Shown piece by piece: positions 10,360 to 21,740 of a DNA stretch of 64,000 bases (the first letter of the stretch is position 1; each line of letters begins with the position of its first letter). The DNA is from Lycorma delicatula (taxonomy: Eukaryota; Arthropoda; Insecta; Hemiptera; Fulgoridae), in contig NC_134455.1 of assembly GCF_047948215.1 (NCBI RefSeq), forward strand, positions 105,914,495 to 105,978,494, read 5' to 3'. Position numbers and translations under genes: made by a program. Below the pieces are notes generated by a model, which saw nothing but the letters and a program-made list of their open reading frames with translations, was not told the DNA's origin and did no database searches.

Positions 10360-11587
10360 AGTGCCTAAAAAGGTTTTGCAAAATGATTATATTATAATTA
10401 GAAAGAGAATATAATTAATTAAATGAGATTATTAAAGGTGTAAAAAAAATATTTTGTTGAATAACAATTTTTTAATGACGATTGTTTTTTAGTAATGAAC
10501 TCTTTAATAAATAAATTATTGCAGACGAATAAATAAATCTATTTGTTTAGTTTATTATCTGCTACATCTCAGTTATTCGATACTACAAACTTCAAAAACA
10601 CATTTATAATTTCATTTTCGTATTTTTTTATTATATCTCTGCATTTATTAATTATATCACCCACTAATAGGCTACTGTATTGCCCATATAAATATTTAAC
10701 ATTATGTAAAAAAAGTCAAATAAGTAAATAGTTCTACTTCAATAAATATTAGCAGGAAATATATGGCGTATACAATAATTTAGCTCAGTAATACCGGTTG
10801 AATAAGTAAATAACATTTGTTAAAAAAATAACAATAATAATAAAATGTTAAAAAACAGGTTTTTTCCCTAAGTCTACTTTTATATTTCTTCAAAGAAAAT
10901 TTTAGTTTTTAACAGTAAATAGACTAAATAAAGTAAATAACATAGGATAAAATAAAAAATATATATATAACAAAATTATTGCATTTATAATGATAAATTA
11001 ATGAATAAAAACTCCTTTTTTTAAATCGGTTAAAAATACGAGCAGCATTATTTGGTTTTTAATGCAGGCTTTCAGAATCGTAGAAAACGATACTCATGCT
11101 TCTAAGGTTCAGTGTTCATCACTAATTAACTAGCTAGCAGTTTCCAGTCATTTAACAGAATATACCAATAATTACTGCATGAAAAATTCAAAATTTATCA
11201 TTTGCAAATGAGAGTAAATAATAAAATAAAGAAATAAACATTTTTTTAAATAAATAAACAAATTTTTTCAAAGGTAAAATAAAACTAACGGATATTTTAC
11301 CTTTCATCCGTTCCCGAATAACAAATCAGGAGAAATATAAATAAAAGAAACTGTAATAAAAAACATCAATAATATAAAACTAGAAAAAAAACAACCAGTT
11401 CGGTAGAAGTATGGAATGGTTAAAACTGCAGGCAAATTATATACTGTTACATTCTGCTATCCTGGTAGATTATACTAAAATATTTCAATTACGGTGATAT
11501 CGACTTTCTTAGCACTAAGCTGTAATAAAAAAACACATTAAAATATAGTCAGTCATATGCTTAATACACATTTTTTACCACCACTAT
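10360..11587. other. AT-rich non-coding DNA
   Basis: Low-complexity A/T sequence with no supported gene or repeat boundary. The 62-codon ORF at 10543-10731 is probably chance. Confidence 0.6.
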
Positions 11588-11905
11588 CTCACCGAGCTGG
11601 TCTACTGGAAACTCAGTTTTAAAATCAGTTAACATCTGATTTTCGAAGTCGACTGTTCGAAATCCTAGTAACAGTTAGTTATTTGCGGATATTATATCCT
11701 CAAACAGCGGATATAATCCGTTGTTTGCGGATTTGAATACTAGACAGTGAATTTACTACTGATACAACAGGTGTATTTTGGTGGTTGGAGTTCAATTAAC
11801 CACACAACTCAGGAATCATCATCCTGAAGACTCATTTCACGTCATACCAATCTCATCTCATCGGACCATGTGGGCTGCTTATTATTCACTAGTTGAAGAG
11901 ATTCG
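11588..11905 (+). mobile_element. SINE head A with tail type Y
   Basis: Plus-strand copy. The A box (gctggtctactgg), a decayed B box, gatttgaatactagacagtg and ggtggttggagttcaattaa follow the family A order. The 3' part differs from the common tail: it reads gtcatacca, then gtgggctgcttattattcac, then ctagttgaagagattcg. The copy at 44045-44345 has the same alternative tail. An imperfect local duplication (gcggatattatatcc / gcggatataatcc) interrupts the body near 11695-11730. Confidence 0.75.
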
Positions 11906-12559
11906 TTCACTTTAGAAGTAATAAATAATAAATTTACAACAATTTGATAATTTTAAAACATTAATATATCAATTTTGTATTTGATTATCTTCAAAAACAA
12001 AGTTTACAATTCTCATGACGTTCACTTTTTTTTACAATGCTTGTTGTTTTAAGCTAATACACCTCCCGATAGTTATAATAGACGATTGTAATTTTTCAAA
12101 AATGGATTATGTTTCACATGATGATTTTTAATTAAATATAAGAAAACTGAAAATGTTATACTACACTAAACATAATTTACTTTTTCTTTTTTTTTTACTT
12201 AAAATAATTAATTTGATTAGATTTTTTCTTAGCAGCCTTATTTATTACCTTACTGCTAACGTAGGCTTCATAACTTGTTGATCTCAAAATACATTTTTTT
12301 TATATCCATTTCTATGCCTTCCAGATTAAATCAATCTATTAGAGAGAATAAATCATTTTTTTTTTTTAACCTGCGAGCAATTATTTATTTATTAATACTC
12401 GCAATTACAGGCTGATAAATAATTAACTTTTATTTAAAATTAATATTTTTACGAAAAATGCCACGCCTAACTGAAATTCAAATTTAGAAACTTTCTTTAT
12501 TAAATTGATAATTTATTACTAAGTCCAATGCCAAAAAGAGAAAAGGCAAAAAAAAGATT

Positions 12560-12855
12560 TGTTTTGATGAGTCGGAGAAATACCATTTACGTACTCCTCA
12601 CAGTGGATGAGTGTCGGACTCACACGGGTTCGGAATGTTGTTAAGAGCCTATGTGTGCACGCACCCTACCGACTAAACTCCTGTATCACCACCCCTTACT
12701 GCTGAGGTTGGTTCTGCTTTTCGCAACCTCAGCAAGTGCCTTGCCTCAAACCTCCCGGGGACTCCGCAGGATTCGGCTATGCCGTGCCTCACGGAGGTAT
12801 CCCTGGTCAGCCGGGACTTGGTCCTTTGTTATTGCCATGCCTCTAACCGGTTGAA
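12560..12855 (-). mobile_element. R1-type LINE 3' UTR fragment
   Basis: A GC-rich island that resembles, in the same orientation, the 3' UTR at 55840-55960 of the LINE at 55817-58516. Shared landmarks on the plus strand are ccatttacg, gtgtgcacgcacc (versus gtgtacctgcgca) and accgactaa. The T-rich sequence at its left edge would be the poly(A) of a minus-strand insertion. No coding sequence is retained, and the 67-codon plus-strand ORF here is antisense to the UTR. Confidence 0.6.
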
Positions 12856-14260
12856 ATTTTAAAATATGAAAGATACAAAGAATAAGTGTTCATCATTGAT
12901 TTACTAATAAGTTCAAGAAAACTGATGATTTAGAAATATGTTATTATACAAATATATATGTTATTATAAATATAAAATATATGTTATTATATAAATAACT
13001 CGAATATGTTATTTAAATTATTTTAGTAAAAAGCAAACCTAATTATTAATTAATAATAATACTACTCTTATGATTCTCTTCAACAATTATGTTTTTTATA
13101 TTTTTCAATAAATTTTTATATTATATAATTTTACATAAATTATTTTTCTTTTGTAAAAGATTTTGAAATACTAAACTTTAAAATGTAAATTATCATTACA
13201 AAGTCCAATACAAGAATAAATCTTTAGATATTATTATTCATATTCTAACAATTCTTGAAATAATATTTTAAGTAATATATATTTATTATTTACTATGTAT
13301 AAAAGAAAAAAAAAACAATGTAAAATATACCTACGTTAAATGGTGTTCGCAGGCTTCTTTATATTAAAAGCGAAACATAAAATACACTTTCACTTAACAT
13401 TTGATAATAAAGCAAACGAAGCTGTTCGCCTATAAACTACAAAAACATGACCTGAATTGCACGAACTGAACGAATTAATATATCTGTTCTACAAAGTGGT
13501 TTTTAACTATGTGACGAATTGTTCAACTGTTATTAAATAACTAAAATGAACAAAACAGTTGTATCATAAATAAATAAACTTTTTATTTCGCCGTCACAAT
13601 TTACTACATAATTTTTTTCACTTATTTTATGGTTTTAAAAACCGTAAATTGTAGTCTAAAATTATTTATTTATTTCAGTTTTATTTAAAAAATGCAATTT
13701 ATATTCACTAATATATTTAATAAATTATTTTAACTGTTTTAAATGAAATATAAACAAATGTTATTAACATTATTCAATTTTATTATAGCCCAATTAAAAA
13801 GTATTTTTTTATCTTTATAAATTAAAATAAATTTTATTTTTTAATTCTGATTGACTTAATACTTTACTCGGATCGCTCCCTTTAAAAGAAAAAGTTTAAG
13901 AAAATTTTTTTTAAAAATCCGCCAATGTGAAATTTTTCTGATGAAACTTATCCGAATTTAACCAAGCCCATAATAATATGACGTTCGTATAAACAACAAA
14001 GTTATTTTTATTTATCGTATGGTACATTGATGTATTGTTTCCAAAATACTAAAATTAAACATTCGTTAAACGTTATAATAGCAAAGAATATATAATATTT
14101 ACATTGATATAATTACATTTCATTATAGCTACTAATTAACATCTAGTTTTTTCAGCCATTCGAGCCAGGATTAAATTCGAACTAGAAATTCAGATTTCTA
14201 ATCCGCCGCCATACGAATAGAAATCCGAATGACGGTGGATTTTTATTGTATCCTCGTTGT
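12856..14260. other. AT-rich non-coding DNA
   Basis: Low-complexity A/T sequence. A slightly more complex patch at 14150-14260 contains a short inverted pair (atccgccgccat / atgacggtggat). No gene is supported. Confidence 0.55.
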
Positions 14261-14264
14261 GGAC

Positions 14265-14720
14265 GGTACTTAATTAGATATTCAACCGTTTAGAGTGGCT
14301 CACCACACTCACAACCAGCCGTAGGTTACGTAACCTATTTATTCATAGAGTAATTATATCTACCATGTCCAGTTATTACGCGATTAAGTCTGTACCACAA
14401 CTGTCTTGTTAGACTAAACCCTGGAACTTGCGCATATATAGTCTCTATCGATTGACTTAAATCATTCAAAGTCGTTATAAAGTTATTATCTATTGATAGC
14501 TGTAATTCTCCTCTATAAGCTTTTGGGCCAGTTCTGATGCAGATTCCAAGTACCGATTAGTTAATCCACTGAGAGCCGTGGTGATTCGTGCCACCGCATT
14601 GGTAATCTTTTTCCAGACTAGTAGCAGGGAATTCTGACGCCTGAGATGTGATGAAAGTGTACTAGCCAGTACTGGGGGCCATTTAATCGGAGTAGAGTAG
14701 ACTGTACCAGTAATAGTTTT
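14265..14720 (-). pseudogene. LINE ORF2 C-terminal domain relic
   Basis: One minus-strand frame reads TGTVYSTPIKWPPVLAS, SSHLRRQNSLL and VWKKITN. After a frame change it reads KAYRGELQLSIDNN, PGFSLTRQLWYRLNRVITG and HGRYNYSMNK, then the CECGEPL zinc-motif start. The PGF-L-R--W--LNR--TGHGR pattern followed by CxCG is the post-RT C-terminal region of a common insect non-LTR family. There is no catalytic core. It abuts the mariner relic on the right. Confidence 0.7.
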
Positions 14721-14899
14721 ATGATTTTATTTAATTCGATATCCATACATGATAGAAGCTGTAAGTAAGAAGTGAATACCATACAAAGAAACGGATGCTA
14801 GCCGATAGGTGATTGACTAAATGACAGAAATAGCGTTACTTTCTTTTACATTTATCATTTACATTAGTTCTCTACCGTAGTCTCACCTCAACCAGATGA

Positions 14900-15790
14900 C
14901 TGGTTCGTAAAGTTATCGCCCTAACGAAGAATTTTTTTTCTATTTTTCAGCATAATCCACTTTCAATTCAATACATTTAAACCAAGACTTTCCAACTTTT
15001 TAATAATCTAAGTACAATATGATTTGTCCAGTTCAAAATAAGCGGTTGTCTCAGATTTGACCTTATAAGAGAAGGGAATGTTCCTCCAGCGGACCATTTA
15101 TTCAGATTTGGGAAGAGGAAGTAACCGCTAGGAGTCAAATCCTTCAAATACTGGGCTTGTGGAAGCACTCCGAAACGTAGGTCATGAGTTTTGTAACAAT
15201 AACCCGTAAAGTGTGTGCAGGCGCATTATACTAGATAATATAGGCGCATAATACTACATCGTGGATACCGCGGTTCTTTGGTGGTTGGGTTTCAATTAAC
15301 CACACATCTCTGGAATGGTCGAACTGAGAATGTACAAGACTTTACACTTCATTTACACTCATACATATCATCCTCATTCATCCTCTGAAGTATTATCTGA
15401 ACGGTAGTTACCGAAGACTAAACAGGAAAAGAAAGAAGAAAGGCGCATTATCTTAACAAAAAAGCATTTCCTTTATAATCAGATTTGGAAATTTACCCTG
15501 AAAGCACATCAGTTGGTCCATTAGTGAAACTTAATACTCTTCGATGAAGGGTCTTGCCTCTTTCCAAGTAGTCTATGAGCACCGCACCACGAGAATACAA
15601 AAAACTGTAACTATGATTTAACCTACAAAAAGAATGGTTTTCGCTTTATTTAGCGCATTTTAACTTGCCCCACCCACTAATTGGGATGCTATTTAGTTTA
15701 ATGAATTCATGTTTGTATTGAGGAATACGTGTTTCATCTACTGTTTTGAAACATCGAAATTACAATAGATGGATCTTTTTGGTTTGATTC
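14900..15790 (-). pseudogene. mariner-family transposase relic split by a SINE
   Basis: DDE/D transposase of the Tc1/mariner superfamily, minus strand. The right part (15452-15790) holds a decayed catalytic start (DETRIPQYKHEF) and RGAVLIDYLERGKT. The left part (14920-15218) gives YLKDLTPSGYFLFPNL, corresponding to the usual YSPDLAPSDYHLF box with its third catalytic Asp changed to Gly, and a decayed C-terminus. A plus-strand SINE with its TSD at 15219-15451 separates them. Stops and frameshifts are frequent. Confidence 0.75.
15230..15440 (+). mobile_element. SINE head A, 5'-truncated, inserted in mariner
   Basis: Only the body and tail X remain (gtggataccgcgg, ttctttggtggttgggtttc, catcctctgaagtattatc, ggaaaagaaag). 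The tRNA head is missing, as expected for 5' truncation. An 11-bp duplication aggcgcattat at 15219-15229 and 15441-15451 marks the insertion. A third near-copy (taggcgcataata) lies just inside the left end. Confidence 0.85.
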
Positions 15791-16304
15791 GTTTATTTTA
15801 AAAATAAGAGTAAACTTCAGGTAACTTGTTTAGTAATCATGTTATGAAAATCGGGGCAGTAATTCTAAAGTATGTTACTGTTTCTAGAAACATATATTCA
15901 TACTAGATTGTGAAAGACGTTACTCAATTTCTAAAGTCGATTATTAATACCAGTGTTAGAACGTTCTCAAGCTGACAGAGAGATAGGACAAGAATGACCA
16001 AATGGCTTTGATATTTTTCAGATATGATCCTTTAGATTGCGTACTGCAAAGTTTCAGTCGATTAGTATAGTTGCTTATTTGTGACGATCATAAAAGCAAG
16101 AAGTTTTGATATTTCCTGAAAAATTGATAATATTGAATTTCATGCTGTTAGAAAATATATATACTTAATTTTAAATGGTTTAATTCGACAGACATACAAA
16201 AGGAATTAGATTACACTTTAAATAATTGTTACCCCTCGTTTTCGATGGTAAAAAAAGGGATGCCTAATTTAAACCTACTCGTTCATCCATTCAAAATGGT
16301 GAAT

Positions 16305-16445
16305 ATTTGGGATACCCAAAACCGCTACGACCGGCGAAATCATCATAAAAATCCACAACGCCGTATTAAATGATCACTGACTGAAGGTACATAAGCTTGT
16401 TGACATTGTAAACATCTTGATATACCGTGTCCAAAAAGTCTTTTC
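16305..16445 (+). pseudogene. mariner transposase N-terminal relic
   Basis: A plus-strand frame reads KTATTGEIIIKIHNAVLNDH, one stop, LKVHKLVDIVNI and RVQKVF, matching the linker and second helix-turn-helix of mariner transposases. It lies near the minus-strand mariner at 14900-15790 but in the opposite orientation, so it is a separate copy. The sequence on both sides is featureless. Confidence 0.6.
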
Positions 16446-17444
16446 CCTCAATAGATGGGGTTTTTTTACGAGTGTAAAATAAGATTAAAGTAAAAAGTAG
16501 GAAAAAGAATAACTTGGTTCAATTATTCTTCAAGTTTTGTAAAAACAATTTTAGTAAGGAATTAAAAAAATATAGGTTAACAGAAAAATAAGTTAGAGAA
16601 AAGCAATACCATTATCGATTTTTCAACTGTATTTATGAGGTAGATGATTTACCTTCAACTCGTCGGCAAAGATCTGATACGTTTAGTGAAAACGAATAAG
16701 TTGTAGGTAGCAGTAAATAATAAGAATGACTAAGATAAATGATATCGAAAAATAAAAAATAATTAAAAACTTGACTATTGGGAATGATGATTATCAGTTA
16801 AAAAATTAGAATTTAATGAAAATTTTAAAGCAAAATGAAAATACAGATATACAAAAAAAAGAAAATTATCAGGCACAGGTGTGACTATTTAAGTGCATAG
16901 CAAGGTCGTAACATGGAAAAGAAGCTGTATAGAAGAAATAAAGAGCAGGATAGGACATTGAAAACTTACATTAAGAAAACTAAATGAACACGTAACGGTA
17001 AAGAACCTAATACCATTTTTATCAAAATATGTAATGTAAGTAGTAAAATTACCAATTTTAAAACAGTTAACATTCTTTTCTTGAAAATTACGTAATAAGA
17101 AATAATTATTTAAAATATCAAACGGTATGTTCAGTAAGGGAAAGATTATAATAATAATTAGAAATTACTCGCTGTTCATAATTAATGATAAAAATACATT
17201 TTGTATGATAAGCAAATAATAAAAACGAAAAAGAAACAAAATAGGAAACTATAAAAATATGCAGCATAATTTTAACGCGGTTATAAATGATGAAAATTAT
17301 AATGCTAATTATAAACTAATAATTAAACAAGCATTTAAAAAAAAAAAAAACAATTTAAGAAAATAGATAAACGATAAAAATATAGATGTCTAGAAAATGA
17401 AGATATTTTTTTCCTGTACGTAAAAATTATAGGATTATTATTTA
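16446..17444. other. AT-rich non-coding DNA
   Basis: A/T-rich sequence with A-runs. No supported feature. Confidence 0.6.
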
Positions 17445-18197
17445 CTAGCAGAGCCAGCAATGCTTCGCTATTGCTAGATTTGAGTGCATATATAGATTAA
17501 ATTAACACAATTGAAATTTTGATAAAACATTTACAAAATGAACATTTCGGAACTTCACAAAATTTAACCTTGCCCTTTTCCCCTTTCCCCTTCCCTTTTT
17601 CCTTTTCCCCAATTTCCTTATCCAGTTTCCTTTTTTCCATTACCATTTTTACCATTTCCCTTTCCCTTTCACACCTTTCGTTTTCTTGCCCCCACTTCTC
17701 TTTCCCCATTCCTTTTCCCCTATCCCTTTTCCTTTTTTCACCTTTCCCATTTTCGGTTAATTTTCCCCATTTCCACATTTTTATTTTTTCTCATTTTCCT
17801 CTTCTTTCCTTTTAACATTTTCCCTTTTTCGATATTTCCCTATTTTCCTTTTCAAAATTTTTCCTTTTCCGAATTTTCCCTTTCTTCCCGCGCGTAAATA
17901 GGTCCAGTAGTTTTGAAGTCTATAGCGGACACACACATTTGATACATTAGAATCGAATAGTAAAATATTTAGTATAGCATGTGTTGCTTTTACACCAACA
18001 GATGGCGCTGTTTTTCAATAAAAAAAATGTGTTTACCTGTCACAGATGTGACATCTTAGCTATATAAATAGTAAGTATTTAAAAACACGCGTGTATTCGA
18101 ATGTAATGTTGTGTCAAAATTTCAAAGCAATCGGTGAAGAACTTTCAGAGATTTAAGATTTTGAACAAACGAACATTTACATTTTTATTTATATAGA
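17445..18197 (-). mobile_element. Non-autonomous Helitron carrying a polypyrimidine tract
   Basis: Read on the minus strand, the element begins TCTATATAAATAAAAATG and runs into the arthropod Helitron-like phrase CGATTGCTTTGAAATTTTG. It ends in CTAG followed by host T at 17445/17444. A small hairpin (AGCAAT-AGCGAAGC-ATTGCT) sits 11-12 nt before the end, the standard Helitron 3' structure. It lies between host A and T with no target duplication, as rolling-circle insertion predicts. It carries no Rep/helicase gene. The middle holds about 320 bp of C/T-rich sequence. Confidence 0.75.
17568..17890 (+). repeat. Long polypyrimidine tract inside the Helitron
   Basis: Almost pure C/T runs (cctttccctttt-type units) on the plus strand. 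ORFs of 93-98 codons on both strands are translations of this low-complexity sequence and not genes. Similar tracts occur at 63152-63452 and 63888-64000. Confidence 0.9.
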
Positions 18198-18599
18198 TTG
18201 CTTATAAATAATATTTTCTTTAAAAAAAAAATTTATTCCAAGACAACAGTATGGAAAAAGGAAATAAAATATTTTCAAGGCTTTTATTTGATGTACGACT
18301 AAATCTGTCGTAAGTCAAATGTAACATGTAAGATTTCTTTAGTCAAACAAAACAACATCAATTAAAACTTCATCATGAAATGCACACAAATTTACACATG
18401 AAAAATAAAATATAAAATTTTATCTTATTAGATGGTTGATATCCTAAACTAAAAACTGAAACTCGTTAAATTTTATTTGGTATAAAAGCATTAGTTTTTT
18501 CCTAAGTGGTCCGTAAATTATTTATTTAATTGTGATTGTTTATTTTTCTAAAATACATAATTCTTTTGTTTAGTAATAAAAGTTTTGTTTCGTTTAATA

Positions 18600-19330
18600 T
18601 CGAATTAAAATCCACTGCATTTTGATATACTTTGTATTTAAATTCTATGGACTTTAATCATAGCATTTTACTCAAAATCAAATTTTGTATAATTTTGTTT
18701 AAAACGTTCATATGTTTATTACTCAGTTAGTAAATTTCTTTTACGCCATACGTAGAATACTTTGTTTTTCAACAACAATCTTTTGTTTTTTGATTCTCTT
18801 TTTTCCCTTGATTTCTTGAAAACTTTTAATAATATAGTTCTGGCACCTATTTTTTTTTTTCTATTTTTGAGGTCACATTTCATATAAAAGGGTTAAATTA
18901 ACCCCCTTAATTTGAGTCCAAAGAATTACTGCAGACTTAATTTTACGTTACCTAACGGGTTGGTCTAGTGGTGTAAACGTCATCTCAAATCAGTTGATTT
19001 CGAATTGGAGAGCTCTAGGGGTCAAATCCTAGTAAAGGCAGTTAATTTTACACGGATTTGAATACTAGAGCGTGGATACCTGTGTTCTTTGGTGGTTGGG
19101 TTTCAATTAACCACACACCTCAGGAATGGTCGACCTGAAACTGTACAAGACTACACTTCATTTGCATTCATACGTATTATCTTCGTTCATCCTCTGAAAT
19201 AAAACCTTACGATGGTTCCGGAGGCTAAACAGAAAAAGAAAGATGTCTTAATTTACTAAAGACGCTGAAATTAGCGCGAAATCTTTCGCCAGATGACTCG
19301 TTAACGAAGCGTTTAGGACATTCTGTTTAT
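18600..19330 (+). repeat. Dispersed repeat R3, one copy, split by a SINE
   Basis: Shares a series of blocks with 61150-61830 in the same orientation: cattttgatatactttgtattt, then tcaaaatcaaattttgtat, then tttttcaacaacaatcttttg, ccttaatttgagtc, and aaagacgctgaaatcag-type sequence, ending in ttaacgaag. A reverse-oriented partial copy is at 60440-60700. It has no coding content and is probably a non-autonomous element. A SINE lies at 18947-19246 within it. Confidence 0.65.
18947..19246 (+). mobile_element. SINE head A with tail X, full length (~300 bp)
   Basis: Pol III A box (TGGTCTAGTGG), a B box (GGTCAAATCC), the body (gatttgaatactagagcgtg, then ttctttggtggttgggtttc) and tail X (catcctctgaaat, gaggctaaacagaaaaagaaag). 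The target duplication is cttaattttac at 18936-18946 and cttaatttac at 19247-19256, one base different. Removing the SINE restores the R3 repeat sequence seen at 61.7 kb. Confidence 0.85.
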
Positions 19331-19630
19331 ATGTACTTTTCACCAATAGAACATGTTCTGAAAATTTGTAAAAGTTTTCGTGAATCATTCTACAAATGTT
19401 GCAGAGTGGAACGAAAATTCTAATAATGAATTTAGAAAATACGTTTTCATAATAAAATGAAAAAAATATTTAAATCTTCTCCTTTTAATTTACAGTTGTT
19501 TTACGGTTTAAAGCAATTCAATTAGACTAAAGTTTTACTAACGTTAATCGCGAGTTAAATTTAATAAAACTTCGTTTAAACGATCAGAAATACCAGATAG
19601 TCTTCATAAAAAATTTCATCATTAGTATTA

Positions 19631-19815
19631 TTTTAATTTTTTAAAATTAATTTATTATTTTGTTATAAAACAGGGGACATTAACAACTATGGTCAGTAGC
19701 TCGTTGGAAATTGGTATGAAATGATGCCCTGCCTGAACGGGATTCAAACCCGAGACCTTCGCGCGAAATGCCGAGATGGTACCTACTCAACCACGAAGGT
19801 AGTCTGAGTATTATT
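19631..19815 (-). mobile_element. SINE related to head B
   Basis: A minus-strand tRNA-like head with a B box (GGTTTGAATCC) and a CCTTCGTGG start resembles head B, but the anticodon region differs and the tail lacks the catcctct motif. It ends in an A/T-rich stretch. attagtatta at 19621-19630 and 19816-19825 may be the target duplication, but in such AT-rich DNA this could be chance. Confidence 0.55.
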
Positions 19816-20089
19816 ATTAGTATTACCGGTTGGCTTTTCATCCTAAGAACCTCACGGTTATTTTCTCCGGTAGATTTTTAAAAAAATTCATAAGTAAACT
19901 CTTTTTTTCGAATCATTTCTAAAAATGTTTTCGCCAACGTTTACTCCACAAATATAATAAATAATTCCAATCATTTTAATAATCTGCTACAGTTATTTAT
20001 TTTTTTATTTTCTGGTTAATAAATGAAATCTTGATTTTAAGTTTTATTTAAACTGAAAAACTTAATAAGAAAATAGTATTAATATTACA

Positions 20090-20930
20090 CTAATAGTGTT
20101 GTAACGAGTAAGAAGCTTCCTGAAGAAGAAAAAGAGAGAAAATGCGAAATGGAAATCGACAAAATAAAAAATAAAACTCCAGAAGAAACAAAAAAAAAAA
20201 AATCTTTTTAGATATAATTCATGGAAAAGCGTAGAAGGTGTGGACAATATAAATTATTAAACCAAAAAATTGATGGATCTGTTAATGTTTCTACAAGTCA
20301 AGCCTTACGCCCGAAGACACAAGTACTGCCGAGAACCAGCGAAGATTCAGTTCTTCCCAAATACTTTTCTTTAACCTTTTTAGCCTCCTGTAATTACTTT
20401 TCAGATAATACTTCAGAGGATGAATGAGGATGATATGTATGAGTGTAAATGAAGTATAGTAGCTTGTACAGTCTCAGTTCGACTATTCCTGAGATGTGTG
20501 GTTAACTGAAACCCAACCACCAAAGAACACCGGTATCCACGATCTAGTATTCAAATCCGTGTTGAAATAACATGCTTTACTAGGACTTGAACGCTGGAAC
20601 TCTTGATTTCCAAATCAGATGATTTGGGAAGATACGTTCACCACTAGACCAACCCGGTGGGTTCTTCCCAGTTACAGTCTAGAAGAAAATGATTGGTTGA
20701 TGTTCTTGCTTCTTATCATATAAAATACAAAGTGATCGCTGCACGCACCCTCGCGTACGCAAATGTTTTACATATACAAACTGGAAGTTACTCTAATATC
20801 CTTATCCTATTCACAGCAGATGATGAAGACCGCCGGAAGATAGTAACGACGAAGGAAGAAGAAATCCAGCATTCGGCCGAAGGAAGAGCGAAGAAAGCTA
20901 AACTTTCTCCTGTGCTTCCCTTTTAAGTAG
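20090..20930 (+). pseudogene. Unknown coding-like sequence interrupted by a SINE
   Basis: Not recognised. Left of the SINE a frame rich in Lys/Glu (KLPEEEKERKCEMEIDKIKN) precedes an open frame from 20221 that reads MEKRRRCGQYKLLNQKIDG and ends SEDSVLP at the SINE border. Removing the SINE and one duplicated copy keeps that frame open for about 18 more codons (SYSLEENDWLMFLLL). A third frame at 20693-20926 ends in a charged tail (TADDEDRRKIVTTKEEE). GC content is higher than in the flanks. It could be an old gene, a processed pseudogene or part of a mobile element. Confidence 0.35.
20360..20660 (-). mobile_element. SINE head A with tail X, full length
   Basis: Minus-strand copy of 301 bp with head (ACCCGGTTGG start by the right edge, A and B boxes), body and tail X. 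The perfect 10-bp target duplication gttcttccca lies at 20350-20359 and 20661-20670. It interrupts the unknown coding-like sequence at 20090-20930. Confidence 0.85.
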
Positions 20931-21035
20931 ATTTCATAAAAATGCTACCTATTTTAATGGGTCCCACGATTTGACTATAGGAAAATTTCGACATATCTTT
21001 GCGTTTCACATCCACCAGATCCCAAAACCACCGTA

Positions 21036-21079
<44 letters not shown>

Positions 21080-21740
21080 TACTTCTGCCGTAATTTTGCG
21101 CCAACCACTTTCAAATTGTTACATAAAATGTAACGACCGAAAATCTCGGTCGACTTAGTGTACGAAATCGAACCACGAGGATGGAAATGGAGGGGGTCTT
21201 TTTCGAAAAAAACAAAATGTCGCTATAACTTTTATTAAGTAAAATATCGAATTCGTTTAAAGTTCCTATTATTATTTTTTTTTGATAAGGGTCTAAAACT
21301 TATCTAAGTAAAGTTTTTTTATATCAATAACCAGGGGGTGGAAAAAATGGGGTTTCAAAGACAAAAAATTATACCCCCCTTAACAGGCACACTATCGAAT
21401 TGATTTAAAATGTTAGTCATCTAAACATTGTAGTCATCTAAACATTATCGAAGTGTAGTCATTTAAACATTATCTAAAAGCTTTGTTTGAAAAAATATTG
21501 CATATGACCAACCATTATGGCAAGGGATGACCAAAATGTTGCTGGAGTTGTAAGAAAATGGGGCTTGTCGTACCTGTGAAACGTTTTTCACATGCAACCA
21601 TTGTCGTATTGTGTAAATTCAAAGTGTTTCTTAAAAGAAGAAAAACAACTTTTAAGTGAAAATCTTTTTTATCCCCTACTTAGCATCGATTAAACCTACC
21701 TCCGCCATCCGGCGTACCGAAAAATATGGAAAGACAGGCT
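20930..21740 (+). repeat. Dispersed repeat R2, plus-oriented copy
   Basis: Matches the reverse complement of 35240-35985 over its whole length. Landmarks in order: agatttcataa, aaaatttcgacatatct, an internal (TA)n at 21040-21075, gccgtaattttgcgccaa, ctttttcgaaaaaaacaaaat, agtaaaatatcgaatt, and a GC hairpin-like end (cctccgccatccggcgtaccg) near 21695-21720. It has no ORF or terminal repeats that I can define. The superfamily is unknown. Confidence 0.7.

Noticed and set aside
17497..17815. Overlapping 93- and 98-codon ORFs on both strands
   Set aside because: They translate a C/T-rich low-complexity tract (Phe/Pro/Ser or Lys/Glu/Gly runs) inside a Helitron and show no domain.
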